Assembly (NCBI RefSeq): GCF_947488835.1
Contig: NZ_CANLBK010000002.1
Location: 62,001-126,000 of the forward strand
Length of the DNA: 64,000 nt
Reading direction: 5' to 3'
Source of the DNA: an uncultured Marinobacter sp.
GTDB taxonomy: Bacteria > Pseudomonadota > Gammaproteobacteria > Pseudomonadales > Oleiphilaceae
Positions 10,139-19,591 of the stretch are shown here, piece after piece (the first letter of the stretch is position 1; every line of letters starts with the position of its first letter). A program made the translations under genes and the position numbers. The notes under the pieces were generated by a model, which saw only the letters and a program-made list of their open reading frames with translations, did no database searches and had not been told where the DNA came from.

Positions 10139-10430
10139 TCCAATAGTAGACCGTATTCAGAGCCCGAGTTGTGTCAAAACGTAAAAATAGCCCGAGGCTG
10201 ACAGCAAACTACTTCGGCGATGGCCAGACTGTATGGATATCAGAGCAGGTATAAACCGACGAGCATGGGTGAGCAATGGCCGGCAAGCCGCAAAACATGG
10301 GTCGAATCGGAGAGGTCGGGTGGCTGAAGTATCCGTATAATGACACGAGACACCCACTGCTGTTACGTTTAGAGTGCTAGTCAGAGAGCCATTCAGGGTT
10401 GGTAAATTCTCAGATCCGGACAGGTCATAC
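10119..10430. other. Intergenic region upstream of the ABC1 kinase gene
   Basis: Gene-free stretch of about 310 bases. It contains the -35 side of the GGDEF promoter at its left end and a forward TATAAT at 10336-10341, about 90 bases before the kinase start, without a clear -35 partner. I see no convincing RNA gene or repeat. Short open frames here look like chance. Confidence 0.4.
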
Positions 10431-11876
10431 ATGTCATCCAGACAGTCAGGTAATTCAGTCTCCCGTATCAAGACCGGCAGCTTTGAGCGTCGGCTGAGCC
10501 TAACTCGCGCCGGGCTCTTTGCCGGAACGCGTGTCGCTTCGCATATGGCGACAAACTGGTTCAGCAGCAAGGATAAGCGGGATGAACGCCACCGCGCCAT
10601 GCTGTCCAAGCAAGCCCATCTTCTGGTGGAAGAGCTGGGGAGGCTGAAAGGCAGTGTGGTCAAAATTGGCCAGGTGATGGCGCTTTATGGCGAGCATTTT
10701 CTGCCCGAAGAGGTTACGGAAGCTTTACATACGCTGGAGGATCAGACCACCTCGCTGGAGTGGCCTGCCATCGAGCGTGTTCTCAAAGCCGAGCTGGGCA
10801 GTGATAAGTTTGCTGAACTGGATATAGACCCCGAGCCTATTGGGGCTGCATCTCTGGGGCAGGTGCACCGTGCTTTGCGGCGCAGCGATGGACTGGAGTT
10901 GGTGCTCAAGGTTCAGTATCCGGGGGTTGCCGATGCGGTTGATAGCGATTTAAATGCGGTGGCTCAGCTACTCAGAGTGGCTCGGTTGGTGAGCTTCGGG
11001 CCGGAGTTTGAGGACTGGCTGGAAGAGGTGCGACAGATGATGCACCGGGAGGTGGATTACCATCTCGAGGCGCGCACCACAGAGAAGTTTCGCCAAATGC
11101 TCAAGAGCGATCCTCGGTTTGTGGTTCCCCGAGTGTTGCCGGAGTACTCTGGCGCGCAGGTGATTGCGTCCACCTACGAGCATGGCCATTCGGTGAGTGC
11201 GGACGTGGTAAAGGAGCTGTCACTGGAACGCCGCAGTGCGCTTGGAGAAGCCGCGCTTGAGCTGTTCTTTCGGGAGTTGTTTGTATGGGGTGAGATACAG
11301 ACAGACCCCAACTTCGGCAACTACCGTATTCGCATTGCCGGAGAAAGCGGGGAAGGTGTGGAGCATGATCGAATCGTGTTGCTGGACTTTGGCGCAGTGC
11401 AATCCTACACCCGCGAATTTCTCGACCCTGTTATCCAGATGATTCGTGCTTCCTATGAAAATGACCTGGAATCGGTGATCGACGGAGGGGTAAAACTGCG
11501 CTTCATGAGCACAGACTGGCCCAAAGAAGTCTTGGAGAAGTTTGGCGAAGTGTGTATGTCGGTACTGGAGCCCTTATCGAATGATCACGTAAATTGGCCG
11601 GACTACGCAGTAAACAGCAAAGGCGAGTATCGTTGGAAACAAAGCGACCTGCCATCACGGGTAGCGCGGCAAGCTGCACGTTCCGCCATAAGCCGTTACT
11701 TCCGCGTGCCGCCCAAGGAATTCGTGTTCCTCAACCGTAAGCTTATCGGTGTGTACACCTTTATTGCTGTGCTGCACTCGGAATTCAACGGCGAGCCCTT
11801 GTTGCGCAAGTACCTCTATGGTGACGGTGATGATATGCCCGATGCTTCAGCGACCAGCCAGATCACAAAGGCGTAA
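10431..11876 (+). CDS. ABC1/AarF (UbiB-like) atypical kinase
   Basis: Member of the ABC1 kinase family, whose UbiB/COQ8 members act in ubiquinone synthesis as ATPases. Start ATG 10431 follows GGACAGG; an upstream GTG at 10374 is less likely. The family-specific KxGQ motif is KIGQ (78-81), followed by the glycine-poor Ala loop region GAASLGQVHRA, the ATP-binding Lys in LKVQYPG, and the metal-binding LLDFGAVQ (DFG). It lacks the two C-terminal membrane helices expected of true UbiB, and there are no ubiE/ubiJ neighbours, so it is a stand-alone AarF-type paralogue. The 3' end overlaps the convergent yqaA by 61 bases. Confidence 0.88.
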   Translation: MSSRQSGNSVSRIKTGSFERRLSLTRAGLFAGTRVASHMATNWFSSKDKRDERHRAMLSKQAHLLVEELGRLKGSVVKIGQVMALYGEHFLPEEVTEALHTLEDQTTSLEWPAIERVLKAELGSDKFAELDIDPEPIGAASLGQVHRALRRSDGLELVLKVQYPGVADAVDSDLNAVAQLLRVARLVSFGPEFEDWLEEVRQMMHREVDYHLEARTTEKFRQMLKSDPRFVVPRVLPEYSGAQVIASTYEHGHSVSADVVKELSLERRSALGEAALELFFRELFVWGEIQTDPNFGNYRIRIAGESGEGVEHDRIVLLDFGAVQSYTREFLDPVIQMIRASYENDLESVIDGGVKLRFMSTDWPKEVLEKFGEVCMSVLEPLSNDHVNWPDYAVNSKGEYRWKQSDLPSRVARQAARSAISRYFRVPPKEFVFLNRKLIGVYTFIAVLHSEFNGEPLLRKYLYGDGDDMPDASATSQITKA

Positions 11877-12259
11877 CGCACACCCTTACCGATTCCCACA
11901 AGTACAATGAAGTTGAGCCAGGGCACGCGCATAATGCCGCCAACCAGCGTCAATGCGTCACCGCCCAGGGGCAGCCAGCCCAAGAGTAAAGACCACTGGC
12001 CATAGCGGTTAAAACTGTTTCTGGCCTTGTGCAGCTGCGTTTCACTTAGGGGGAACCAGCGCTTGTGTTTGAAACGATCCACCTGCCTGCCGATGATGCC
12101 GTTCACCACAGACCCCAATGTATTGCCCAGTGTGGCCCAGAACCACAGCCACCACATGGGATAGCCCTGGACGACCAGCGTGCCTGTCAGTATCTCCGAA
12201 TAGGCAGGCAACAGAGTGGCCGCTGCGAACGAGGTCAGAAATAACGTCAGGTAAACCAC
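11816..12259 (-). CDS. yqaA: YqaA family inner-membrane protein
   Basis: A 147-aa membrane protein of the YqaA family, distantly related to the DedA/SNARE-associated (VTT) proteins, which act in membrane lipid handling; the role of YqaA itself is not known. Four hydrophobic segments are visible, with the conserved ATLGNTLGSVVNGIIGR and WSLLLGWLPLGGDALTLVGGIMR blocks. It is convergent with, and overlaps by 61 bases, the ABC1 kinase gene; the last residues (EASGISSPSP) come from the overlap. Confidence 0.85.
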   Translation of the reverse strand: MVYLTLFLTSFAAATLLPAYSEILTGTLVVQGYPMWWLWFWATLGNTLGSVVNGIIGRQVDRFKHKRWFPLSETQLHKARNSFNRYGQWSLLLGWLPLGGDALTLVGGIMRVPWLNFIVLVGIGKGVRYAFVIWLVAEASGISSPSP

Positions 12260-12454
12260 AGAGTTGTCCTTAAGGTGATGGGTGTTTGTGCTTTCGCCCT
12301 GCTAAACCCTACTAAGTATGAACCGTTACTATAGCGGTTATTTAGCGCTTCAATTTTTTAAATTCCCTCAATCATGTCATCATGAATTCAGGTTTATTTA
12401 TACACCTTGTAACCACCCTGGAGTCGTTCAGGGGTAACTTTTTTGGAGGCGTTT

Positions 12455-12706
12455 ATGGAACAAGTAACAATATACGGCCGTTCAAGTTGCGGGTTTTGCG
12501 TGCGTGCAAGAAGCCTGTGTGAATCTCGCAATATGCCTTACATCTGGGTTGATATGATCGAGCATGAAATGACCAAGGAAGATATTGCCGACAAAATTGG
12601 CCGTGCCGTTCATACCGTGCCCCAAATTCTTGTGGGCGAAACCTACATTGGTGGTTATGACGAATTTTCGGCGTACGTGCGTGAGTTGGAAGCGGGAAAG
12701 GTTTAG
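12455..12706 (+). CDS. Glutaredoxin, dithiol type
   Basis: An 83-aa thioredoxin-fold protein that reduces disulfides with glutathione. The active site CGFC is at residues 11-14, the cis-Pro motif TVPQ is near 58-61, and the glutathione-binding GG(Y)DE follows. GGAGG at 12445-12449 selects ATG 12455 over an upstream in-frame TTG at 12443. CGFC rather than the CPYC of GrxC/Grx3 gives some doubt about the subtype. It is single-gene, with a strong shared terminator downstream. Confidence 0.93.
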   Translation: MEQVTIYGRSSCGFCVRARSLCESRNMPYIWVDMIEHEMTKEDIADKIGRAVHTVPQILVGETYIGGYDEFSAYVRELEAGKV

Positions 12707-12727
12707 TAAGTAACGCTTCTGTTAATG

Positions 12728-12763
12728 AAAAAGGCTCTGCAGTTACCTGCAGAGCCTTTTTTT
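12728..12763. terminator. Bidirectional intrinsic terminator between grx and pfp
   Basis: A ten-base-pair perfect stem GGCTCTGCAG/CTGCAGAGCC (12733-12742 and 12747-12756) with a TTAC loop, flanked by A5 on the left and T7 on the right. It can end transcription of the glutaredoxin gene (+) and of the convergent phosphofructokinase gene (-). Confidence 0.93.
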
Positions 12764-12790
12764 AACGGCACAGAATGGGCCGAGTATTAA

Positions 12791-14053
12791 TCAGAGCTGA
12801 AAGTCGGTTTTCAGTTTCTTTTCCGCGAGAGTGTTCTTAAGCTTCGCAACCCGCGGCAGGCCGTTATCAAACGGAGGGAAGTTCTCGCCGGCGATCAGAG
12901 GCAGCAGGTAGTCGCGGCACTCTTGTGTAATGCCGAAGCCATCATCCGTAATGTAGTGGATCGGCATCTTCTTTTCCTGGTTAGCGACTTCACTAAGTGG
13001 AGCTTCACCAATCGACCATACGTATGGCTTTGATTTCTCGCGAACAATAGTAGGCATAACCGCCTGCTTGCCAGCCAGAGCCATTTCCACAGCGGCTTTG
13101 CCAACGGCGTAAGCTTGCTCAACATCAGTTGCAGAGGCGATGTGTCGAGCGCTGCGCTGGAGGTAATCGGCAACCGCCCAGTGGTACTTGTGCCCCAGAG
13201 CCTGCCTGACCATGTTAGCCAGTGCTGGCGCTACACCGCCAAGCTGAGTGTGACCAAAGGCATCTTTGGCGCCGGCATCTGCAAGGAAGCGGCCGTCTTC
13301 GTACTGGGCACCTTCTGACGCAACGACTACGCAGTAACCATATTCCTTCACGCAGAAATCGACCCGCTCCAAAAATGCTTCGCGGTTAAACGGAATTTCA
13401 GGGAACAGAATAATGTGGGGCGGCTCACCTTCGCCCTGGCCAGCCAAACCACCGGAAGCTGCAATCCAGCCCGCATGGCGGCCCATAACTTCAAGAATGA
13501 ACACCTTGGTGGACGTCTCGCACATGGACTTAATGTCCAGGCTGGCTTCCAGGGTAGATGTGGCAATGTACTTGGCTACAGAGCCAAAGCCCGGGCAGCA
13601 ATCGGTAAACGGCAGGTCGTTATCTACGGTTTTGGGAACACCTATGCAGGTAATGGGGTAGCCCAGCTTCTCACCAATTTGTGAGACTTTGTAGGCTGTA
13701 TCCTGGGAATCACCGCCGCCGTTGTAGAAGAAGTAGCCGATGTTGTGTGCGCGGAATACTTCGATCAGACGCTCGTATTCCCGACGGTTTTCCGAGATGT
13801 TCTTCAGCTTGTGGCGGCAAGATCCGAATGCGCCGCCCGGGGTGTGGATCAACTCCTGAATGGCTTCATCACTTTCGAGGCTGGTATCGATCAGCTCTTC
13901 GTATAGCGCGCCCAGAATGCCGTTGCGACCGGCAAACACTTTGCCGATTTTGTCCGAATGCTTACGGGCGGTCTGGATGACCCCGCAGGCACTCGCGTTA
14001 ATTACAGCGGTAACACCGCCAGACTGAGCGTAAAATGCGTTCTTGATGGCCAT
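12791..14053 (-). CDS. pfp: Phosphofructokinase, likely pyrophosphate-dependent
   Basis: Phosphorylates fructose 6-phosphate; the residues point to PPi rather than ATP as donor. The phosphate-donor loop reads NGGGDSQDT (111-119), with Asp115 where ATP enzymes have Gly (GGDGS), and the catalytic loop is PKTVDND (140-146) with Lys in place of the Gly of the ATP type. MGRHAGWIA binds substrate. At 420 aa it matches PPi enzymes of methylotrophic and marine gammaproteobacteria and is longer than PfkA (about 320). Such enzymes work reversibly. It is divergent from mpl and shares a terminator with grx. Confidence 0.85.
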   Translation of the reverse strand: MAIKNAFYAQSGGVTAVINASACGVIQTARKHSDKIGKVFAGRNGILGALYEELIDTSLESDEAIQELIHTPGGAFGSCRHKLKNISENRREYERLIEVFRAHNIGYFFYNGGGDSQDTAYKVSQIGEKLGYPITCIGVPKTVDNDLPFTDCCPGFGSVAKYIATSTLEASLDIKSMCETSTKVFILEVMGRHAGWIAASGGLAGQGEGEPPHIILFPEIPFNREAFLERVDFCVKEYGYCVVVASEGAQYEDGRFLADAGAKDAFGHTQLGGVAPALANMVRQALGHKYHWAVADYLQRSARHIASATDVEQAYAVGKAAVEMALAGKQAVMPTIVREKSKPYVWSIGEAPLSEVANQEKKMPIHYITDDGFGITQECRDYLLPLIAGENFPPFDNGLPRVAKLKNTLAEKKLKTDFQL

Positions 14054-14208
14054 CTCGGGGTGGAGTCTCCAGTTGATTCAACAATGGTGCAGATGATACG
14101 TCAAATGCGCGCAATTTTCATGGCAGGAAGTGCGGATAGCAATGCGCTTGACGGCACCGAATGGATACGGGAGGCTTGTCGGGTTTCAACGTAGAGGACA
14201 GACGGCGA

Positions 14209-15603
14209 ATGCATATTCATATACTGGGGATTTGTGGCACATTCATGGGAAGCCTTGCGGTATTGGCAAGGGAACTCGGCCACACAGTTACCGGTTCCGA
14301 TCAGGGTGTTTATCCACCCATGAGCACGCAGCTAGAGGCCCAGGGCATCAGCCTGATGGAAGGTTTCAGCCCGGAACACCTCGAACCCAAGCCGGACCTT
14401 GTATTGATCGGCAATGCCATGTCCCGGGGTAACCCTGAGGTTGAGGCAGTACTTAACCGTAATATCGACTATATGTCTGGCCCGGAGTGGCTGGCGAGAG
14501 AAGTGCTGCGGCATCGTTGGGTATTGGCGGTTGCTGGTACTCACGGCAAAACGACCACCACAGCTATGTTGCTCTGGGTTCTTGATCAGGCGGGGCTTGC
14601 GCCTGGGTATCTGGTGGGCGGCGTGCCAAAAGATTTTCCGGTTTCAGCCAGTCTGGGTGATAGCGATTTTTTTGTTATTGAAGCTGACGAGTACGACAGT
14701 GCTTTCTTCGACAAACGATCCAAGTTTGTTCATTACCGCCCTCATACCCTGATCCTGAACAACCTTGAGTTCGATCACGCCGATATTTTTGAAAACGTAG
14801 AGGCGATTGAACGACAGTTTCATCATCTGGTTCGCACGGTTCCTTCCCAGGGCATGATTATTCGCCCAAGCCTGGATGAGCATCTGGATAAAGCCCTTGA
14901 TATGGGATGCTGGAGCCCGGTTCAGGATATGGCCATCGGCAGCGAAACGGCTGCGTCGGTTGATTGGCGTGCCGAGCTGTTATCCGAGGATGGTAGCCGA
15001 TTTATGGTGGTTCACCATGAGCAGCCCGTTGCGGTGGTGAAGTGGAATCAAACGGGTATGCATAATGTTCGCAACGCCCTCGCAGCCATTGCTGCTGCGA
15101 AGCACGTAGGGGTAACGCCCGATCATGCAGTGGCTGCACTCTGTCGCTTCTCTGGCGTAAAGCGCCGAATGGAACTGCTGGCGGATATTGGTGGAGTGAT
15201 AGTTTACGACGACTTCGCTCATCACCCAACCGCCATAGAGACCACGCTGGACGGATTGCGCAGTCAAGTTGGCGAGGAGCCGATAATCGCTCTTATTGAG
15301 CCTCGCTCCAATACGATGAAGCAGGGTGTTCATCAGCATACGTTGCTGCCGAGTGCTGCTTTGGCAGATAAAGTGTATTGGGCCAACCTGAACAGTATGG
15401 ACTGGCTACCGGAGTTGGTATCGGCATGGCAGGTCGATAAATCGGAATCCGGCAAGCATCTTGTAGAGGCCACCGTAGAGGGGCTGATTGAGCGTGTTAT
15501 GGCAGATCTGCCCAGCCCTTGCCACATCGTTATCATGAGTAACGGTGGCTTTGGTGGTATTCACGGTAAGCTTGTCGCCGAGCTTGAGCGTATCCATGGC
15601 TGA
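14209..15603 (+). CDS. mpl: UDP-MurNAc:L-Ala-gamma-D-Glu-meso-DAP ligase (murein recycling)
   Basis: Attaches the recycled murein tripeptide directly to UDP-N-acetylmuramate, bypassing MurC/D/E. The ATP loop is GTHGKTTTTAM, followed by the Mur-ligase central-domain motifs EADEYDSAFFDKRSKF and LNNLEFDHADIF and the ligand site YDDFAHHPTAI. ATG 14209 gives the characteristic MHIHILGICGTFMG start (464 aa); the frame is open upstream to ATG 14161, which would add 16 atypical residues. It is followed by ubiX after 24 bases. Confidence 0.95.
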   Translation: MHIHILGICGTFMGSLAVLARELGHTVTGSDQGVYPPMSTQLEAQGISLMEGFSPEHLEPKPDLVLIGNAMSRGNPEVEAVLNRNIDYMSGPEWLAREVLRHRWVLAVAGTHGKTTTTAMLLWVLDQAGLAPGYLVGGVPKDFPVSASLGDSDFFVIEADEYDSAFFDKRSKFVHYRPHTLILNNLEFDHADIFENVEAIERQFHHLVRTVPSQGMIIRPSLDEHLDKALDMGCWSPVQDMAIGSETAASVDWRAELLSEDGSRFMVVHHEQPVAVVKWNQTGMHNVRNALAAIAAAKHVGVTPDHAVAALCRFSGVKRRMELLADIGGVIVYDDFAHHPTAIETTLDGLRSQVGEEPIIALIEPRSNTMKQGVHQHTLLPSAALADKVYWANLNSMDWLPELVSAWQVDKSESGKHLVEATVEGLIERVMADLPSPCHIVIMSNGGFGGIHGKLVAELERIHG

Positions 15604-15627
15604 CCTGGCATCCAAGGAGTTACACCT

Positions 15628-16311
15628 TTGACCCAAGACATGTCCGATAACTTGTCGAAAGCCAGAACCATCAACTTGGCACTCACCGGAGCTTCCGGAG
15701 CCCAGTATGGCCTGCGTTTGCTGCAGTGCCTGGTGGCAACGGGCTGCCGGGTTCATGTAATGATCAGCAAGGCAGCGCAAATTGTTATTGCGACTGAAAC
15801 CGACTTGAAGCTACCGGGAAGCCCGTCAGCAATCCAAAAGGTGCTGACAGAATACGCGTCAGCACAGCCGGGGCAAGTGTTGGTGTTTGGGCGTGAAGAC
15901 TGGTTTTCCCCGCCCGCCTCCGGCTCAGGCGAGAAGGCACCTCTTGTGGTCTGCCCCTGTAGTACGGGAACGCTATCGGCATTAGCCACCGGTGCCAGTA
16001 ACAACCTGATTGAGCGTGCTGGCGATGTGGCGCTTAAAGAACGTCGCCAACTGATTCTGGTGACCCGCGAATCACCATACTCACAAGTTCATCTGGAAAA
16101 CATGCTGAGGCTTACCCAAATGGGTGCGGTCATCATGCCAGCCAGCCCCGGGTTCTACCACCGACCGGAATCGATAGAGGATCTCGTGGACTTTATCGTG
16201 GCGCGGATTCTGGATCATCTGGGGTTGCCTCAGGACCTGATGCCGCGCTGGGGCGAGGCTCGGGTGAGCGCCAGAATAAGTCGCAACGATGGTTTTGGCC
16301 AGCAGGATTGA
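15628..16311 (+). CDS. ubiX: Flavin prenyltransferase UbiX
   Basis: Makes prenylated FMN, the cofactor of the UbiD decarboxylase in ubiquinone synthesis. The N-terminal nucleotide-binding sequence is [16 protein letters not shown]. Further conserved blocks are [40 protein letters not shown] and [15 protein letters not shown] at 15614-15619 is eight bases before TTG 15628 and supports that start; ATG 15640 in frame would be 20 bases away. The family is usually about 200-210 aa, so the N-terminal tail is slightly long (227 aa). Confidence 0.95.
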   Translation: MTQDMSDNLSKARTINLALTGASGAQYGLRLLQCLVATGCRVHVMISKAAQIVIATETDLKLPGSPSAIQKVLTEYASAQPGQVLVFGREDWFSPPASGSGEKAPLVVCPCSTGTLSALATGASNNLIERAGDVALKERRQLILVTRESPYSQVHLENMLRLTQMGAVIMPASPGFYHRPESIEDLVDFIVARILDHLGLPQDLMPRWGEARVSARISRNDGFGQQD

Positions 16312-16396
16312 TGGTTTTAACCATTGAGCAAACCCGCCTGCAAGAAGAGACTTGGTGAACGCTAATTACAACATTGTTCACTGACCGAGGTTTACC

Positions 16397-17536
16397 ATGA
16401 TTCCACGCACGCTCTTCGACGCAGACCTTGACGGCTTTCGGGACTCTGTCCGGAAATTTCTTGAGCAAGAAGCCGCGCCATACCACGAGCAGTGGGAGAA
16501 AGATGGCCAAGTTAGCCGCGAACTGTGGGAGAAGGCAGGCGCATTGGGCTTTTTGTGCCCGACCATGCCTGAGGAGTACGGCGGTGTTGGCGCTGACTTC
16601 CGATACAGCGCAGTTATTATGGAAGAAGTCTCCCGTGCCGGGCTTTCGGGCATTGGTTGGACGCTGCACTCCGATATCGTTGCACCTTACATCCTGAATC
16701 ACGGCTCGGAAGAGCAGAAAAAACACTATCTGCCCAAGATGGCGACTGGCGAGATGATCACAGCTATCGCTATGAGCGAGCCCGGTGCGGGTTCTGATCT
16801 TCAGGGGGTGAAAACCACTGCTTTGAAGGATGGTGACAACTACATACTGAATGGCTCAAAAACCTTTATCACCAACGGGCAGATGGCTGATCTGGTGATC
16901 GTTGTCGCTAAAACGGATCCAAAGGAAGGCGCCAAAGGTATCAGTCTTCTGCTGGTCGAATCCGACTCGGAAGGGTTTCAGAAAGGCCAGAACCTGAACA
17001 AGGTTGGCATGAAGGCCCAGGACACCTCTGAGCTGTTTTTCCAGGATGTGAAAGTTCCGACCAAGAATCTGCTCGGCTCGATGGAAGGGCAGGGCTTTAT
17101 GCAGTTGATGATGGAGCTTCCTGCCGAGCGCTTGCAGATTGGCATTACAGCAATTGCTGCCGCAGAAGCTGCCTGGCAGTGGACTCTGGATTACGTAACC
17201 GAGCGTAAAGCTTTCGGTAAGCCGGTGATCAAGTTCCAGAACACTCGCTTCAAAATGGCTGAGATGAAAGCAGAAATCACGGCTGCCCGAGTGTTCACCG
17301 ACCGTTGCCTGGAACTTCACCTGGACAAAAAGCTGGATATACCAACAGCGGCCATGCTGAAGCAGTACACCACCGATCTGCAGTGCAGAGTAATGGATGA
17401 GTGTGTTCAGTTGCACGGTGGCTACGGTTATATGTGGGAATACCCGATTGCCCGCGCCTGGGCTGATTCACGGGTTCAGCGCATTTACGGCGGAACCAAC
17501 GAGATCATGAAAGAGATTGTTGCCCGCGCGTTTTAA
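16397..17536 (+). CDS. Acyl-CoA dehydrogenase, LCAD/isovaleryl-type active site
   Basis: FAD enzyme for the first oxidation of acyl-CoA beta-oxidation. At 379 aa it has the usual three-domain length. FAD/substrate motifs are AMSEPGAGSDLQGVKTTA and the C-terminal QLHGGYGYMWEYPIARAWADSR. The residue used as base in short/medium-chain enzymes (E in YEGT) is Gly here (IYGGTNEIMKE), while PAERLQIG has a Glu at the position used by long-chain and isovaleryl enzymes. Substrate is therefore probably long-chain or branched acyl-CoA (inference). GAGG precedes the ATG, and a terminator follows. Confidence 0.9.
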   Translation: MIPRTLFDADLDGFRDSVRKFLEQEAAPYHEQWEKDGQVSRELWEKAGALGFLCPTMPEEYGGVGADFRYSAVIMEEVSRAGLSGIGWTLHSDIVAPYILNHGSEEQKKHYLPKMATGEMITAIAMSEPGAGSDLQGVKTTALKDGDNYILNGSKTFITNGQMADLVIVVAKTDPKEGAKGISLLLVESDSEGFQKGQNLNKVGMKAQDTSELFFQDVKVPTKNLLGSMEGQGFMQLMMELPAERLQIGITAIAAAEAAWQWTLDYVTERKAFGKPVIKFQNTRFKMAEMKAEITAARVFTDRCLELHLDKKLDIPTAAMLKQYTTDLQCRVMDECVQLHGGYGYMWEYPIARAWADSRVQRIYGGTNEIMKEIVARAF

Positions 17537-17547
17537 ACCAAGCCAAG

Positions 17548-17579
17548 GAAAGCCTCGGGCCAGTTCCCGGGGCTTTCTT
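17548..17579 (+). terminator. Hairpin terminator after acyl-CoA dehydrogenase
   Basis: Stem GAAAGCC-T-CGGG (17548-17559) pairs with CCCG-G-GGCTTTC (17566-17577) around a six-base loop; the single internal position is a T-G wobble. It is followed by TT only, so the U tract is short and partly inside the stem. Eleven bases after the stop codon. Confidence 0.75.
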
Positions 17580-17667
17580 GTTACTAAACTTTACAGATTG
17601 CCAAACCTATCAAGGTCTCCAGCCTCCACATCCCCTAAAGTAACGGCACAACCTCTAACAAGGATAA

Positions 17668-19560
17668 ATGGTTGCCGTGATGAAGCCCCTTATTTTCCTG
17701 CCTGTTTCCGTTCTTTTTCTCGCCATTGCCGGCTGCGGCAATGAATCCGATGAGCTGCCTGTGGATGGGCGCGATTTCAACGGTGTGCAATACAGCGAGC
17801 CGACACCCTATACGGGACGAGTAATCGACGGCTATCTGAAAAACGCCCGGGTATGGTTGGATATGGATGGCGACAGCCAATTCACGCCGGGGCCCATGGA
17901 GTTCGAGTTGGCATCCGGCCGCAAGGTTATCCTGGAGTCTGGAGAACCCACGGCCATGAGTGGCGAGGGTGGTCAGTTCTCCCTGGATATCTCGGAGCTC
18001 GTATTGGATCCGGAGATAGGACCAAATATTGATCCAGAAACGTTTCCTTTGTATGCATTGGCATTGCCCGGTAAAACGATGGAACAGCTGCGCACCGGGG
18101 ACGTTCCGGTTGCCCGGGCGTTTTTGCTATCTGCCGCGCCAGGTGTGAGTAATGTCTCCCCTCTGACGACTCTGGAACGCTATCGCAGGCTCACAACAGC
18201 GGGTTTGCTTTCGGGGACCGGAAGTAGCGTGGTACCGGGCCTCGAAGGTGTCAACTTGCGGCGGGATTATGTCCTGGCTAAAGATGATAAGGCACACGCA
18301 TACGCGCAGGCCTTGGCGCGCTTTTCAGCTAGCCAGTTCCCGGATGACTATAACGATGCGCTGGCTCGGCCAGAAAGCGATGGCAAAGAGCGACTCCTCA
18401 GCCCGCAGGGCGCTTATCTTCTCGGGGTTTCCCTGTTGCAGAATGCCGGGGATGTCGTCGCTATTGTAGATTCAGCCGCTCAAGGCAATTATGCAAACGT
18501 GGATGTTGATCAACTCGAATTGCCCATGGTGCCGCTGGAGTTGAGTGACCCGGTGTTGCTGACTGGCCAGCGAGTCTATGCTCAGCCCAGACAATCGACT
18601 GACCTCCCTACTAACAGTTCAAATTTGATAGTTTCCGCAGAACTTAAGTTTGAATATAGCGAGGATGGACGGCTGCAAGCTATTAGTTCAGAAGGTTGTC
18701 TTTCGCCTTCAATACAAGAGATTGCCAGGCTGATCAGCGTAAATGGGTATATGGCTAATCTCAGTACCCAGTGGTTGCCGTCAGCGTCGCTGTCGCCGCA
18801 GAGTAAAATTGCCTACGACAATCCCGGTGTGGACGAGCGGTTGGTGTTTGACTGGGCGGCACGCAAAGCAACGTTTGAAACTGGCACCGCCTGTCATCAA
18901 CTTGAGGGGATTCAGCCAGGATCGACTGAACTGGGGGGTGAGCCCGAGGTAGCGTATAGCTGGAGTTTTAGTAGTGGGAAATTGGCGCAGCTAGAGGCTC
19001 GGATTCCCCAGCAAAGCGGCACGATTACCCGAACACTGACGCCAGAGCGGACTAATGCTCTTGAAGGGTTTCCTGGGTACCAGCTAAAGGAAGAGGGTGT
19101 AGAGGTGGAGTCGTTGGTATACAGCGATATTTTCCAAAGCTGTGCTATCGGCGACAAAGTTGACCCCGCGACGGCCGCGCATGTGGTTACGGGATTTCAA
19201 CACTATGACTTCTCTGGCCATGAGCCCCACCCAGCTACATTTACAGGACTTGCCCTGGAATTTGATACCCGGGATGAGCAAGTTCGGCTCCTGCGATACG
19301 GTTTTCTGGCGCCGGAAATGTCCGGGCTTGGTAACGTTGATGCCGTTGGTGGTTTCGAGTGGGCGATGTACTACCCGTCAAGATCCAGTGAAACACTGCT
19401 TGGCGGCACACCAAATCTCATTCAGAAGGCGTATCTTAAAAACTACAGCTCCAACCAGGCCTGCGGCCGATCCTTCGAGGAATCGCCTTCTGGCGTTTTT
19501 GCATGGATAGAGTATGAGTACAGAAATCTTTCCCAGTACCTTGTGGATCAATTGAATTAG
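17668..19560 (+). CDS. Large unknown lipoprotein
   Basis: I do not recognise the family. The 630-aa product starts with a lipoprotein signal (PVSVLFLAIAGC), giving a lipid-anchored Cys followed by Gly-Asn, which does not suggest inner-membrane retention. After it comes VIDGYLKNARVWLDMDGDSQFTPGP, resembling a carboxypeptidase-regulatory/Big-like repeat with an EF-hand-like Asp cluster (calcium binding possible). The rest is beta-rich with four to five Cys. AAGGA at 17660-17664 is only three bases before ATG 17668; GTG 17677 or ATG 17680 are alternatives and leave the signal peptide intact. No functional neighbour is obvious. Confidence 0.75.
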   Translation: MVAVMKPLIFLPVSVLFLAIAGCGNESDELPVDGRDFNGVQYSEPTPYTGRVIDGYLKNARVWLDMDGDSQFTPGPMEFELASGRKVILESGEPTAMSGEGGQFSLDISELVLDPEIGPNIDPETFPLYALALPGKTMEQLRTGDVPVARAFLLSAAPGVSNVSPLTTLERYRRLTTAGLLSGTGSSVVPGLEGVNLRRDYVLAKDDKAHAYAQALARFSASQFPDDYNDALARPESDGKERLLSPQGAYLLGVSLLQNAGDVVAIVDSAAQGNYANVDVDQLELPMVPLELSDPVLLTGQRVYAQPRQSTDLPTNSSNLIVSAELKFEYSEDGRLQAISSEGCLSPSIQEIARLISVNGYMANLSTQWLPSASLSPQSKIAYDNPGVDERLVFDWAARKATFETGTACHQLEGIQPGSTELGGEPEVAYSWSFSSGKLAQLEARIPQQSGTITRTLTPERTNALEGFPGYQLKEEGVEVESLVYSDIFQSCAIGDKVDPATAAHVVTGFQHYDFSGHEPHPATFTGLALEFDTRDEQVRLLRYGFLAPEMSGLGNVDAVGGFEWAMYYPSRSSETLLGGTPNLIQKAYLKNYSSNQACGRSFEESPSGVFAWIEYEYRNLSQYLVDQLN

Positions 19561-19591
19561 CAGATAGTTGGCATTTTAATGTGCCGGCATT

